DNA from: Citrus sinensis
Lineage: Eukaryota > Streptophyta > Magnoliopsida > Sapindales > Rutaceae
Assembly (NCBI RefSeq): GCF_022201045.2
Contig: NC_068563.1
Coordinates: 62,001 to 126,000 of the forward strand
DNA: 64,000 bases
Direction of reading: 5' to 3'
Positions 17,470 through 28,977 of this stretch are shown in pieces. A program made the translations under genes and the position numbers. The notes below the pieces were generated by a model. It did no database searches. It was not told the DNA's origin and worked only from the letters and a program-made list of their open reading frames with translations. Numbering within the stretch: the stretch's first letter is position 1; the number at the start of each line of letters is the position of its first letter.

Positions 17470-18487
17470 GGTATTACAGTCAGATTCCTCTTTTCTTAAT
17501 TTTTCATATTTTGCAAACTCTAGCTTAGTTTTTAATCTCGTGTTTAAGATATTTTTCCTTGGTCTATCAAATGATTCAACTTGTAAACATTTTTTTGGTG
17601 ACTGATGAGAAATAGTAGCTTAGTTTTTCTTTTTCGCTTCAGATTCTTAATGAATTACTCAAAAACATGTATGGATGCATCATTATTTGACATTGTGCAT
17701 GGAGTACCTAAGCAGCAAATTCAGCTTACGCAGCTAACTCACTATTTTTAGTTCCCACTTTATTTATTTTCTTCCCTCGCCCAGGGTAATGTCTGGTTCC
17801 CTTATTAGTTTCTGAGTATACTTTCAGACAACATTAACTAGTTGATTTGCTATACCTATATCACATATGAAGCAGTGTTACAAGTCAAACTTATGCCTTC
17901 TCATTGTGAATTCTTCACGGAAAAGAAAGGCTTTGGATTATGTACTGACAGGTATCTCTGGACTTTGTGATGTACAATAGGCTATTAGGTTCACTCACAG
18001 GTGACTGCCTTATGTTTTCAATTTCTTCCCTTCAACATCATTCATGTAGCGTGAACCAAAAGACCTTTTCATTCTGGTGAATTATCCTTGAGAGAGTATC
18101 AGTGCATCTTTGACTGAGGAATGTTCTCCACTAGGATTTCCACACAGGCCTAAAGTTTTTATTTAATGATAAGTAAACAAGATGAGGGATGGCTAGTTGC
18201 ATGCCAACCTTTACAAGTGATCTTATTAAAAGTTTTGTACAAACAAGTTTAAATAGTATCCAGGTAAGACTGACATGCAAATAGTGGTAAACAAATGTGA
18301 TGGTTCAATGGTACATGATTTCTAAAAACAAGAAAACAAATGAATGCCATTGTAGAACTATGAAGGGAAGATTAATGTGAGATCCTGCACAATTTCACAG
18401 TCTATACATTTGTTATATCTCCATAGCTCCAGATGCTCAAATATTCAAATGAGGACTCGAGTAGTCTTGATTTGGATAAACTACTTG
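17470..18487. other. Convergent 3' region between mTERF and lectin kinase genes
   Basis: No gene is supported. Ordinary AT-rich DNA that should hold the two 3' UTRs. Confidence 0.5.
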
Positions 18488-20997
18488 TTACCCAGAACCT
18501 GGAGAAGACAATGTGATGCTGGAAAGTATACTGTCAAACATGCTGATGGGAGGACTGGTTGAAGGCCATGTGAATGCTGGCTTGAATTGAGGTACATAAG
18601 GGACTGTTGAAGTTCCAGATATGATCTGTAATATATCCTCTGTTTTAGGCCTCTCACTGGCTATGGGATGTGAACATGCTAATCCCAGAAGTAAAAGCCT
18701 CTTTGCTTCATCAACAACAGAATTGATGTTAAGCCGTTGGTCAACAGCATCTTGAATGTGACCTTCGCGATGCAACATCCAGACCCAATCAACCAACGTA
18801 TAAGCATGTTGTTGGTGAGGGATCATATTTCCAGGACTTCTGCCACAAACGACCTCCAAAACCACTGCTCCAAAGCCAAACACATCAGATTCCGGGGTAG
18901 CCTTCCCCGTGTGGAAGCATTCCGGAGCAACGTAGCCCATGGTTCCAGGGACTCCCACTAGTCCATGCTCAGCATAGGAGTTCCTCTCATTCTCTATGGC
19001 ACGAGCAAGACCAAAATCACCCAGTCGAGCATTAAAGTCTGCATCAAGCAAGATGTTGCTTGCCTTCAGATCACGGTGCACCACCTTCTGGTCATATTCA
19101 TTCTGCAGATAATATACTGCTGAAGCAACCCCTGTTAGTATTTTGTATCTGTGATTCCAATTCAGAGTAACCTGCTCGGAAGTCCCATATAAGTACTTCT
19201 CTAAGCTACCATTTGGCATGAAATCATAGACTAATAGAAGCTTCCCTTTCTCATGGCACCATCCTGAAGAGAGAACATGTTATAGAAATTATTAATATGC
19301 TAGTGAAGCATTTATGAAGTTTTCAGTTCGAAATTAGAGTGGTATTTATATAACTTATTCTGGAGCTTTTAGGAAATGTATGTGATTAAAAAACTCAACG
19401 TGTTGACCTAGACTAATTTATTATCTCGGGAAATTATCTATCTATGAAGGCTTTATTTGAAGATTGTTTTGGTCAAAATTCAATAATTTGAAGTTGCTTC
19501 AAAGTTGAAAATTCTTTTGAATGGGATAATCTTGATCCCGTTTTGCTCCTTTGACAATTAAAAGAAAGAAAATGAGAGCGTAATTATTTGAAGATTGTTT
19601 TGGTCAATATTCACTAATTTGAAGTTGCTTCAAAGTTGAAAATTCTTTTGAATGGGATAATCTTGATCCCGTTTTGCTCCTTTGACAATTAAAAGAAAGA
19701 AAATGACAGCGTAATTACGCGTACCAACTAAGTGAACGAGGTGCTTATGGCGAAGACGATGGATGATGGCGAGCTCAGCTAAGAAATCACCTTTGCTTTT
19801 GATGCTATCCCTGGAGAATTTTTTCACAGCTATTTGAGTATTATCAACATGATATTGATCATTGTGGTGGATGATGCCTTTGTAAACAATGCCGAAGCCA
19901 CCTTCTCCAAGCCTCATACTCTCATGGAAGTTGTTTGTTGCCTTCTTTAACTCCTTATACTTGAACTCCCTTGGCATCCCAGGCAATCTCAATTTACCCA
20001 AATTATGATGAGGCTCTGCAACCCTTGATCTTCTCTTTTTCACATACGCGATTGCACATAAGACTAATAAAACAGCCACCAAAGGGACACCCACCCCAGC
20101 TGAAATCACCAGCCATTTCCGATCCTTTTCCTTCTTCGTCTGTATAACATCTATGTCTAGTGTCCAAGAGCGGACACAGTTCAACTGAATATGAGGATAG
20201 CCAGTAGAGGCAGAAAAGCCAAAGTAGGATTCTGGCTTGAGATAATCTTTCAGATTTATCGTCTCCTTGAGAAGCGGCTTCTGGGGCATTGTTTCTCCTT
20301 CTCTGTCCATGAACACTTGCATCAATTTGGATTTGCCATCATACTGAACCCAGACGGTGTAGCTGTTGCCATCGGATAAGGTTATGTTATAATTATCCTT
20401 GAGAGGAACATTCTTTCTGGATACAACAGAGTTGATGTTGAGGCCAAGATGATTGTCATCTGGGTCGAAGCCTTGCTTGACAGTATCGAATTCAATGGCT
20501 ACGAAATGGTTAGCTTTGTTACCATCAGTGAAGGCATTGGTGAGACCAAGCCACTGACCATAACTTGATTCGGGAGGGAAGCTATCATTGGGTGCAATGA
20601 CAAAAGCAAGGCCATGACCAGAAATATCCCATGCTGGACTTTTGTACAAATTAATAACAAAAGTGGAGTTGAAAGAGACCAAGTACGTGTTATTGCGGTT
20701 ACCATCATCATCGCTGAAGAGCCTGAAAGGGTGACGGTACATGATTCGGCCAGACTTGTTGTAGTAATGATCGATGAACCTCATGTGGGCCGTGTCAGGG
20801 GTTAGCTGAAGAGCTCCTCCGTCGATGGTAGTATTTTCACCAGCGAAGGTGAAGTTACCATGGTCCCTCTCATATACAAAGCTAGAAAACGAGATCGTTT
20901 TGTGATCAAAGGATGCCGCCGCTGCTGAAGTAGTTGAATATTGAAGAAGATGCATATGGGTGGTGATTGTGAAGAAGATAATAACTAGTAAAAGCAT
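18488..20997 (-). CDS. L-type lectin-domain receptor-like kinase
   Basis: Two exons on the minus strand, 19725-20997 and 18488-19263, giving 682 residues. Residues 1-~25 are a signal peptide. Residues ~28-285 are a legume-lectin domain (HGLAFVIAP, FVAIEFDTV, DDNHLGLNINSV, YFGFSAST), with several N-glycosylation sites. A single membrane helix is at ~295-319. The kinase follows: glycine loop LGEGGFGIVYKG at ~363, AVKKF Lys at ~392, HRDLKASN with catalytic Asp ~489, DFGLAR Asp ~507, and GTMGYVAPE. All catalytic residues are present, so it should be an active RD kinase. These proteins sit in the plasma membrane and act in defence, wall-membrane contact or pollen development; the ligand is unknown. 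The intron has a 131-bp tandem duplication. This gene is absent from the matching Arabidopsis block. Clade within the family not resolved. Confidence 0.92.
19455..19716. repeat. 131-bp tandem duplication in the lectin kinase intron
   Basis: Copy 1 (19455-19585) and copy 2 (19586-19716) align over their full length with only about four differences. Copy 2 ends about 7 bp from the 5' splice site of the intron (donor GT at 19724-19723 on the minus strand), so the duplicated unit is the donor-proximal part of the intron. Confidence 0.92.
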
Positions 20998-21177
20998 TGT
21001 GATCGATGATGATATATGAATTATAAGATGAAAATTAGAGCTGTGTATGCCGTTTAATTAGGCTTCAAACTTCTGTAGCTCTAGCCTAAGCACAATCCAG
21101 TTTTATCGCCGTGTTGGACCATTTTTAGCTATCGCTATAATTAATATAATTCGTATGCCCACTAGATATATTATAAT

Positions 21178-21541
21178 GGGGTTAATTTCATATTACTCCC
21201 TTGCAAATTAATTATATTTAAATTATTCTTTTATTTTTAAGAATTTTAAATTACTTCCTTATTTTTTGTTAAAAAAGCCAAAAAAATTATAAACCACTCT
21301 TTTTTTTCTTATTTTTTATATAATAAATAAATTTTAAATTACACTATTCATCAAATTATTCCTTCTTTTTAAAAATATCAAATTATCCATTTTTTATTAA
21401 AAATTAGGAAAAAGTAAGGGTAGATTAATGAATTTTTATTATTCTCTTACAAAAGAGAGTCAATTGAAGTTATAAAAAATGAGAGAATAATTCGAAGATA
21501 ATTAATTTATAAGGGTTTTTGAAATTATCTGTAGTTAATTC
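21178..21541. mobile_element. Foldback MITE, AT-rich
   Basis: The two ends are inverted copies. Left CCCTTGCAAATTAATTATAT matches the reverse complement of the right end (CCCTTATAAATTAATTATCT), and the similarity runs on through AATTATTC. Total about 360 bp, no coding capacity. The target duplication is unclear, so the superfamily is left open. Confidence 0.65.
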
Positions 21542-21864
21542 TTAAAAGTATGGAAGGTTAGGTTTTGACCAGCTTAGCAATTAATGCAAGTGATTGACAT
21601 TCAAAGTCAAAAGTTTCATACAAATTTAGTCATTGTCATTTGAAGGTACTGAGCCATTCCATTCCATATGGATTTTGAGAAATTTCTCAGCCATCACCTA
21701 CAAGTACGGAACGGCGCAACAGGCACGACAAGCACGACGATATTTAGCATTTTTTTTTAGGTAATGGATATTGACATTAATGACATCGATGATACGGACG
21801 TATTGAGACCTTTAGAAATGTTGTGTGATAATTATTATTAAACTTTTATACCTGTTGTAATGTT

Positions 21865-22004
21865 GGGTCAGCTATGGTGCCACAGTTGTATGGTACCACA
21901 GCTGGATCCAACCATTGGATTTAGCTCTAGTGACAACTGTGGACTAGATTCAATGGTTGGATCCAGTTGTGGTACCATACAACTGTGGTACCATAGATTT
22001 ATCC
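21865..22004. mobile_element. Mutator-like MITE with 9-bp target duplication
   Basis: A 140-bp element with ~55-bp terminal inverted repeats. Left arm contains CTATGGTGCCACAGTTG then TGGTACCACAGCTGGATCC; right arm is its near-perfect inverse. It is flanked by TGTAATGTT at 21856-21864 and again at 22005-22013, an exact 9-bp duplication typical of Mutator-type insertion. No coding capacity. Confidence 0.85.
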
Positions 22005-22553
22005 TGTAATGTTTTGTGTTTGTAAATTTTTACAATTATGCAAATGAACTAATTTAACATTAAAATTATGCCTTAAAAAAATTATGTGCTTGACGTTAAA
22101 TTCTATTTCTATATGTTTTACTAATTTGTTTGCATTTAAGCTCTAATTAAATTTATAACAATAAAAGACCATCTAATTAACAATTGAAAAATAATTTCCA
22201 GACAACCAACCAAACGTATTTTTAATATTTTGTAATATTTCCAAACAACCAACTAAACACATTTTTATTGTCTTCATTTTTAAATATTATTTTATGTACA
22301 AATTATTAAACGTGTTTTCATATTCATTAAAGATAATTTTTTTCTTAATTTATAAAACAAATACAAAAACACCATTTGAAAGACGGTACCAAAAGCACCT
22401 TTATGTTTTCAGCACCGATATTCTCACACCAATGAGCACCACAGTTAATACAAAACGGTTCGTTTTGTGTTAACTATAAAAGATTTAACTGTAGCTTGAA
22501 AACGCAAACTCATTTTACTCAAACGCAGACCACACACGCGCTCGAGTTTCTGA

Positions 22554-22920
22554 AACGCAAACTACACACACACTCATCTCACTGGACCACAGCACTCTCT
22601 CTCACCGTGGGTCTCTCCACATTTGGCTTGCCTGTCAGTTGTTTCTCTCCCAACCCCATGAATTGCATTCTCACGGCACTTCTGGAATTTGAGACCTAGC
22701 TGCAGCTTCACTCTCTCGGTTGTCGGAATTGATTTGTGGAGGTAATTTACGCAAACGTAAACCACACACACACTCATCTCAGTCGACCACAACACTCTCT
22801 CTCGCTGTGGGTCTCTCCACATTTGGCTTGGCTATCAGTTGTTTCTCTCTCCACCTCGTGGATTGCATCCTCACGACACTACTGGAATTTGACACCTAGC
22901 TGCAGCTTCACTCTCTCGGT
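22554..22920 (+). repeat. 200-bp tandem duplication inside the composite element
   Basis: Two copies with a 200-bp period. CACTCATCTC occurs at 22571 and 22771, and CTCTCTCGGT ends each copy at 22720 and 22920. Similarity is about 85-90 percent with small indels. Each copy carries the phrases GTGGGTCTCTCCACATTTGG and TAGCTGCAGCTTCACTC. Confidence 0.85.
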
Positions 22921-23901
22921 ATGAATTTATGTTAATTTTGCTATCTTCATAACTGCCTGTTGTGGTCGAGTACAAGATTGCGAAGATGGGTTATGTTAGA
23001 TTCTACTTGACACCAAGATAGAAGAAGATGAGGATGAGACCAAGCCTCTAGCTTAAGTGTCATTTGGTACATATGCTATGGCATTTTGTTGAATCGAGTT
23101 ACTCCTACATTTTAAGTTTGCTTTTAGAATATTTCTTGTAAATTTTCATGTTAAAAAACCAATCATTTGTAGTTCAGTAGATTGATAAGAATTCATTTCT
23201 TGTGCTTGGTTTTTTATCATACTGTTGTACATGTAATTAATTCATTTGTAATCTTTGTTGCTTTCAAAGGTAGGCTTCAATTGAGTTGAAACTTTAAAAA
23301 ATTTAAAAAAATGAACCGCAAATAAAAGACAGCATCATATTGGGTGACAAAATGTTCTCGTGGATGATCCTGATTAATGCTGTGTATTTCGCAATGTAAT
23401 TACTTGCTGATCAATTTAATTGAATTGATTAACACATTGGTTTGAGTTTTGATATTGCTGCTCTGTTTTTGGGTTAATTGAAGATCGCATTTTTGCAAGA
23501 ACTGGTAAATTGGACACGTTAACAAAAAACTCTCACGTATTACTGAAATAATAACTGATATACTTCAGCCCTTATGGACAGTACACAATGGTTGCAAGCA
23601 AATCAACTCATAACTTACACAATAGTTGCAAGCAAATCAATTCATAACTTGTAAATAAATAAACCCCAAAAAATTGGGCATTAATTTCCATTTTCCAGCA
23701 TATAACAATTTCTAGCAGCAAGTTTTAACAACAGATGACTTCCAACAACAACTCATCCCAAAATCAGCAACTCATAACTCACAACACAATAGCATTTTGC
23801 TAATTTCCAATAGAAAGATGCGTGAGAGAGACCCACGATGAGAGAAAGCCGAAGGAGAGAGCAACGAGATGCGCGAGAGGCCGGATAAGAGAGACCCACG
23901 G

Positions 23902-24086
23902 CGAGAGAGAGAGCCACAGCCGAAGAGTGACCCACGCTCGAGAGAGAGAGCCACAACCGAATAGAGACCCACGCTCGAGAGAGAGAACCACAGCCGAAGA
24001 GAGACCCACACTCGAGAGAGAGAGCCACAGCCGAAGAGAGACCCAAGCTCGAGAGAGAGAGCCACAGCCGAAGAGAGACCCACGCT
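23902..24086 (+). repeat. 37-bp minisatellite (about five units)
   Basis: Units start at about 23902, 23939, 23976, 24013 and 24050, each of the form CGAGAGAGAGAGCCACAGCC followed by GAAGAGAGACCCACGCT. Since 37 is not a multiple of 3 and the unit has no stop on the minus strand, all three minus frames stay open. This explains the apparent Leu/Ser-rich open frames here. Confidence 0.92.
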
Positions 24087-24193
24087 CGAGAGAGAAAGAG
24101 AGAAAACCGAAGGAGAGAGCAATCCCACGATCCGTTTTGTGAGGCGAGTGTGTGAGGAGAGTGTGTTAGTTTTGAAACTACAGTATTTTCTTT

Positions 24194-24395
24194 GAGTAAT
24201 GATACAGCCACAAACTCTTGTACAAACTTATTTTGTACAAACTGATGTGGCATGATAAGATTGGTTGAATTAAATATCACTTGGCCCACATGATTTGTTT
24301 TTATTAATTTATATTTTCATTCAACCAATCTTATCATGCCACGTCAGTTTGTACAAAATAAGTTTGTACAAGAGTTTGTGGCTGTATCATTACTC
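24194..24395. mobile_element. MITE with 77-bp terminal inverted repeats and exact 9-bp target duplication, nested in the composite element
   Basis: Left arm 24194-24270 (GAGTAATGATACAGCCAC...) and right arm 24319-24395 are inverse copies with essentially one mismatch. It is flanked by ATTTTCTTT at 24185-24193 and 24396-24404. A 9-bp duplication points to the Mutator superfamily. The high arm identity suggests a young insertion or hairpin maintenance. Confidence 0.92.
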
Positions 24396-25806
24396 ATTTT
24401 CTTTTATAGTTTGTGGTGCTAAGCGTGGTGCGTTTCTCATTTTTCTTATGTTTTTGTGTTCTGAGTTATTTGAGTCGTTGAGCTCAGCATGCCATTGTGC
24501 GGTTTAGGGGGCCTGATTGGGTCACTGGGCTCGGTGCTGATGGGCTATTGGAGGCATCACCCATTTGGGCTAAAAGTATAATTCAAGAGTACAGCTTTTA
24601 ACACACCTAAAGAATCTTTATAACACCCCTTTTAAATTTTATTTCTTATAATACTCTGTTTAATTATAAAATGCTAACTCATCTTGTCACTAAATTTTAC
24701 TCTAAAAAGAGTGTTTTTTTCAAAATTTATTTATAAAATACTTACAAATCCTAAAAATTTAAATTATTTTTATTATATAATTTCTATCTCCATAATTTTA
24801 AATTCTTAAAATTTAAAATTTAAATATAAATTATGAAATAGGATGAATGTATAAAAAATTGTTAAAAGAATAATTTATTTAAATGTTTAATTAAATTGTT
24901 ATTTAAAAATTATCATTAATTAGATAATTTCAATTAAAGAGGGGATTTTATAAAAGGCTTAGAGGGGTTGTAGCCAAAATCTAATTGCCCATTATCAAAG
25001 GTTTCCCTATCAGTCTTTTTTTTCCCCTCTTTTTTAAGAATGAAGAATGTCAAAGAAATGAAAGACATAAATTGAAACAACGGTAAAGTAAGTTATTTAT
25101 ATCAGATTTATTTATTTATTTATTATTATTAATTTTTTTTCTTTTTGGGGCTAATAAAAAGCATTTACTATTTGGATTTCTTTATCTCTCGAAAATTTTC
25201 CAATTGCCAAGGCCAAAAAAATGCTTCTTTCATTATTGTTCGACCAAGGAGCCAGATCAACTCAGGATGAGCTCGGACGGTAGATATGATAGCTAGGGCC
25301 AACTCACAAGATAGTCCCGAATCAAAGCAGGATTAGAAAGTAAAATCACCAGCACTCAGCTTCCCCTCCACCCACCCACGCTTCTCTGTTCTCTCCAGTC
25401 CCTCCCTAAAACGAAAAAGTTTCACCTTTTCCGTTTCCTTAATTCAATTACCTAAAACCCACTTCATTTCTCACCAATCTTGCAAGAATCCGCAGTCCAA
25501 TTTGATTCTTCTAGGGTTTTTCTTTCCCCTTTACAAAACCCTAGTCACCCACAAAAATAAACCTCTCTTTGTATGTGTCTCAACTCTCAAGTCTCTCTTT
25601 TACACTGTGCTACACTCTTCTATTCGCCAATCAATCTCTGGGTTGGCGTTCCTTTCGCTCTGGATCCATCAGAGCTCACAGAATGGTCAGTTTATGTGTT
25701 TATTTCACTGTTAGTCATTGTATATCAATTCAAAATTTCAAGTTTTAGCTGCCCACTAGATTGTAGAGGAGCATATATATATATACATATGCAGTCATTG
25801 ATATAG

Positions 25807-27654
25807 ATGGATAGCGAGGTTCTTGAATTTGATATAGGTTTAGGAGGAGGCAGTAGCGGGCGAGATGGGGATGAGGATGCAATGGACATTTCGCACCATG
25901 TTGATGAAGAGGACATGGTTGACAGTCCACTTCCTGTTACTTGGGGTGGCAGTGGTGAAATTTACCTTCCTGAGGGTGACTTGTTGGATCTTGAACCTTA
26001 TGAGGGTATGGAATTTGAGTCTGAAGAGGCTGCCAAGGCATTTTACAACTCCTATGCTCGTCGTGTTGGGTTTAGTACCCGTGTCAGCTCCTCACGCCGT
26101 TCTAGACGCGATGGAGCCATTATCCAAAGACAATTTGTTTGTGCTAAAGAAGGCTTTAGAAATCTGAATGAGAAGCGCACCAAGGATAGGGAGATCAAGC
26201 GACCTAGAACTATTACTAGAGTCGGGTGCAAAGCGTCATTGTCTGTGAAGATGCAGGATTCAGGGAAATGGGTTGTCTCTGGTTTTGTTAAAGAACACAA
26301 TCATGAGCTAGTTCCTCCAGACCAGGTTCATTGTCTTCGTTCTCATAGGCAAATCTCTGGTCCTGCTAAAACATTGATTGATACCTTGCAAGCAGCTGGA
26401 ATGGGCCCTCGTAGGATCATGTCAGCCTTGATTAAAGAATATGGTGGAATAAGCAAAGTGGGATTTACAGAGGTGGACTGTAGGAATTACATGAGAAATA
26501 ATCGCCAGAGGAGCTTAGAAGGGGAATTTCAGCTCCTTTTGGATTATTTGAAGCAAATGCAGGCAGAGAACCCCAATTTCTTTTATGCTGTGCAGGGCGA
26601 TGAAGACCAGTCTACAGGCAATGTCTTCTGGGCGGATCCAAAGGCTAGGATAAATTATACTTACTTTGGTGATACTGTCACCTTTGACACAACCTACAGG
26701 TCCAATAGGTATCGATTGCCCTTTGCACCCTTCACTGGGGTAAACCATCACGGGCAACCTGTGTTGTTCGGATGTGCATTCTTGATAAATGAATCAGAAG
26801 CATCCTTTGTTTGGTTGTTTAAGACATGGCTTATGGCAATGTCCGGACGTCCTCCTGTGTCAATAACAACTGATCATGATGCAGTGATACGATCAGCTAT
26901 CAACCAGGTTTTCCCCGAGACCCGTCATCGTTTTTGCAAGTGGCACATCTTCAAAAAATGCCAAGAGAAGTTGTCCCATGTGTTTCTCCAGCATCCACAT
27001 TTTGAAGCAGAATTTCACAAATGTGTTAACTTGACTGAATCAATTGAGGAATTTGAGTCCTGTTGGTTGTCTCTGGTTGATAAATATGAACTTAGGGATC
27101 ATGAATGGCTCCAAACAATTTATGCTGCTCGCAGGCAGTGGGTTCCAGTATATTTGCGCGACACTTTTTTTGCAGAAATGTCCATAACCCAGCGAAGTGA
27201 TAGTATGAATTCGTATTTTGATGGATATGTGAATGCTTCAACCAATCTGAATCAATTTTTTAAATTGTATGAGAAAGCACTAGAATCTCGGAATGAGAAA
27301 GAAGTGAAAGCAGACTATGATACAATGAATACTTCCCCAGTTTTGAAGACTCCATCTCCAATGGAGAGACAAGCATCTGAGCTCTACACAAGAAAATTAT
27401 TTATGAGATTTCAAGAGGAGCTAGTTGGGACACTGACATTTATGGCATCAAAAGCTGATGATGATGGGGAGATCATTACATATCAAGTATCAAAGTATGG
27501 GGAGGACCATAAAGCTTACTGTGTCAAATTCAATGTTTTGGAGATGAAAGCTTCTTGTAGTTGCCAGATGTTTGAATTTTCAGGTCTTCCTTGTAGACAT
27601 GTGTTGACAGTCTTTCGAGTCACCAATGTTCTTACTCTCCCATCTCATTATATG

Positions 27655-27685
<31 letters not shown>

Positions 27686-28977
27686 GTGTTATGTTAGAAG
27701 AACGTTCTAATGATGCATACACCAATTATCTAGAATCTCATACAGTCCGATACAATACCCTACGCCATGAGGCATTCAAATTTGTTGATCAAGGGGCGAA
27801 GTCTCTAGACTGTTACAATGTTGCAGTGGATGCTCTGCAAGAGGCTGCAAAAAAGGTTGCAGTGGCAGCTAAGAATGATGGGAAAACTACCATGGGCAAT
27901 GGACGCATTAGGGGGAACTCTGCAAGTGATGCAAATAGGGCAAACAGTGTGAGTGGGAATCATCATGCAAGCTCCAACCAGCATTTGTCTGAGGTGAGAG
28001 CTTCATTTTGTTGAATTAACTATTAAAAAATGTCATGAATGAGGATGTGGTTACTTGATAACCTTTTGTGGTTTGCCAAATGTTTGCTAGGCATTTTTGT
28101 ACCACTGAAGGCTAATATTGTGCTTTTTAAGGAACTGCCGGCGGGTGTGCCTCTGAGATGTATTATATACTGCATGAGCTTGTCATACCATTTTCTGATT
28201 GATTGATGCCCACATGGTTAAGGCATTGTTTGTTCATAGTTCATACTGAATGGTTTGACAGCGCTAGGAGTTGCTTCTTACATTTCTTTAGAATTTTAAG
28301 TTTTCAGTTCTATGACGTCTCTAGTATTGGAATTTTAATTGTCAGTTCATATGATTTTACCTCTTTCTTCTTTACCTCTAGAGATTTGGAGGCTGTTTTA
28401 GCTAAGTTTGGGTTCCTATCTGTTTTGTCTTTCTGCTGTATTTTATTATTTTGGGTTTCTGGTTCACCATCTTGTTATTTTTTCCCCCCTTTAATAAGTT
28501 TTGTTTCACGTTCCCTTTTTAGGAAAAGATACGAAGAGAAGTGTAGGCTTGTATGATTTGGTTAATAGAAGGCTGTCGTCATACTAGTCTAAAAATATCT
28601 CAACCCCGTATGCCTGTCGTATTTTTTGTTAAAATAGCATCTGAATAAGAACAATTGATTTATTACTGCCTTTCCTGTGATGCCTATTCTGCCCTCATAG
28701 TTCTGCTGGACTGGTCGAGGCTGACAAAGCAAGATGATATGTGTATCTATATAATCTGCTGTTGTCTGTTGTAATTTCATTAATCATGTGTTACACTTCG
28801 CAGGATGATATGGACAAAAAAATTCGAGAACTTAACAATGAGCTGAACTTTGCAAGTCGAAAGTGTGAAGTTTATCGGGCTAATCTTCTTTCAGTTTTAA
28901 AAGATATTGAAGACCATAAACTACAGTTGTCAATCAAAGTGCAAAACATAAAAATTAGTATGAAGGACAGTCTCTAA
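25807..28977 (+). CDS. FRS5: FAR1-related sequence protein, FRS5-like (domesticated Mutator transposase)
   Basis: Exons 25807-27993 and 28804-28977 give 786 residues. Residues ~69-170 are the FAR1 N-terminal C2H2-type DNA-binding domain (AAKAFYNSYARRVGF, ending EHNHEL). Residues ~285-390 are the MULE transposase core (VTFDTTYR, DHDAVIRSAINQVFPETRHR). Residues ~580-600 are a SWIM zinc finger (CSCQMFEFSGLPCRH). The second exon is a C-terminal coiled coil (CEVYRANLLSVLKDIEDHK). Members derive from a Mutator-like transposase and act as nuclear transcription regulators, FHY3 and FAR1 being the phytochrome A examples. The start at 25807 gives an acidic N-terminus; a 5' UTR with a possible intron ending at 25806 lies upstream. 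A second member lies 3.6 kb downstream in the same direction. Name FRS5 by similarity and position beside FRS9 and CSLD. Confidence 0.94.

Larger units (their letters stand above)
22435..24420. mobile_element. Composite ~2-kb element with imperfect terminal inverted repeats and internal minisatellites
   Basis: Near the left end the sequence reads AGCACCACA, AACTATAAAAG, ACTGTAG and TTGAAAAC in order. The same series appears inverted at the right end (24160-24420) once the nested MITE at 24194-24395 is removed. Inside are a 200-bp tandem duplication and a 37-bp minisatellite. The outer limits and target duplication are not defined. Likely a non-autonomous Mutator-type element. Confidence 0.55.
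20998..25806. other. Transposon-rich intergenic region upstream of FRS5
   Basis: No ordinary gene is seen. From left to right it contains the lectin kinase promoter, a foldback MITE (21.18-21.54 kb), a Mutator-like MITE (21.87-22.00 kb), a ~2-kb composite element with minisatellites (22.4-24.4 kb) with a nested MITE, a possible degenerate MITE (24.57-24.98 kb), and the FRS5 promoter/5' UTR (from about 25.3 kb). Frames in 23.75-24.29 kb are produced by the minisatellite. Confidence 0.7.

Noticed and set aside
22535-22541. CACGCGC, the FHY3/FAR1 binding motif, upstream of FRS5 (also inverted at 35907-35913 near the ARID promoter)
   Set aside because: A 7-bp motif is expected several times by chance in 64 kb; no clustering or conservation can be shown here, so no feature was made.
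23753-24289. 178-residue minus-strand open frame rich in Ser, Leu and Gly
   Set aside because: Produced by a 37-bp tandem repeat lacking stops; no domain, no splice context, and the same peptide pattern in all frames.
27994-28014. Single-exon FRS5 model ending at 28014
   Set aside because: A consensus donor at 27994 and an exon at 28804-28977 with the family coiled coil fit better. Read-through may exist only as a minor isoform.
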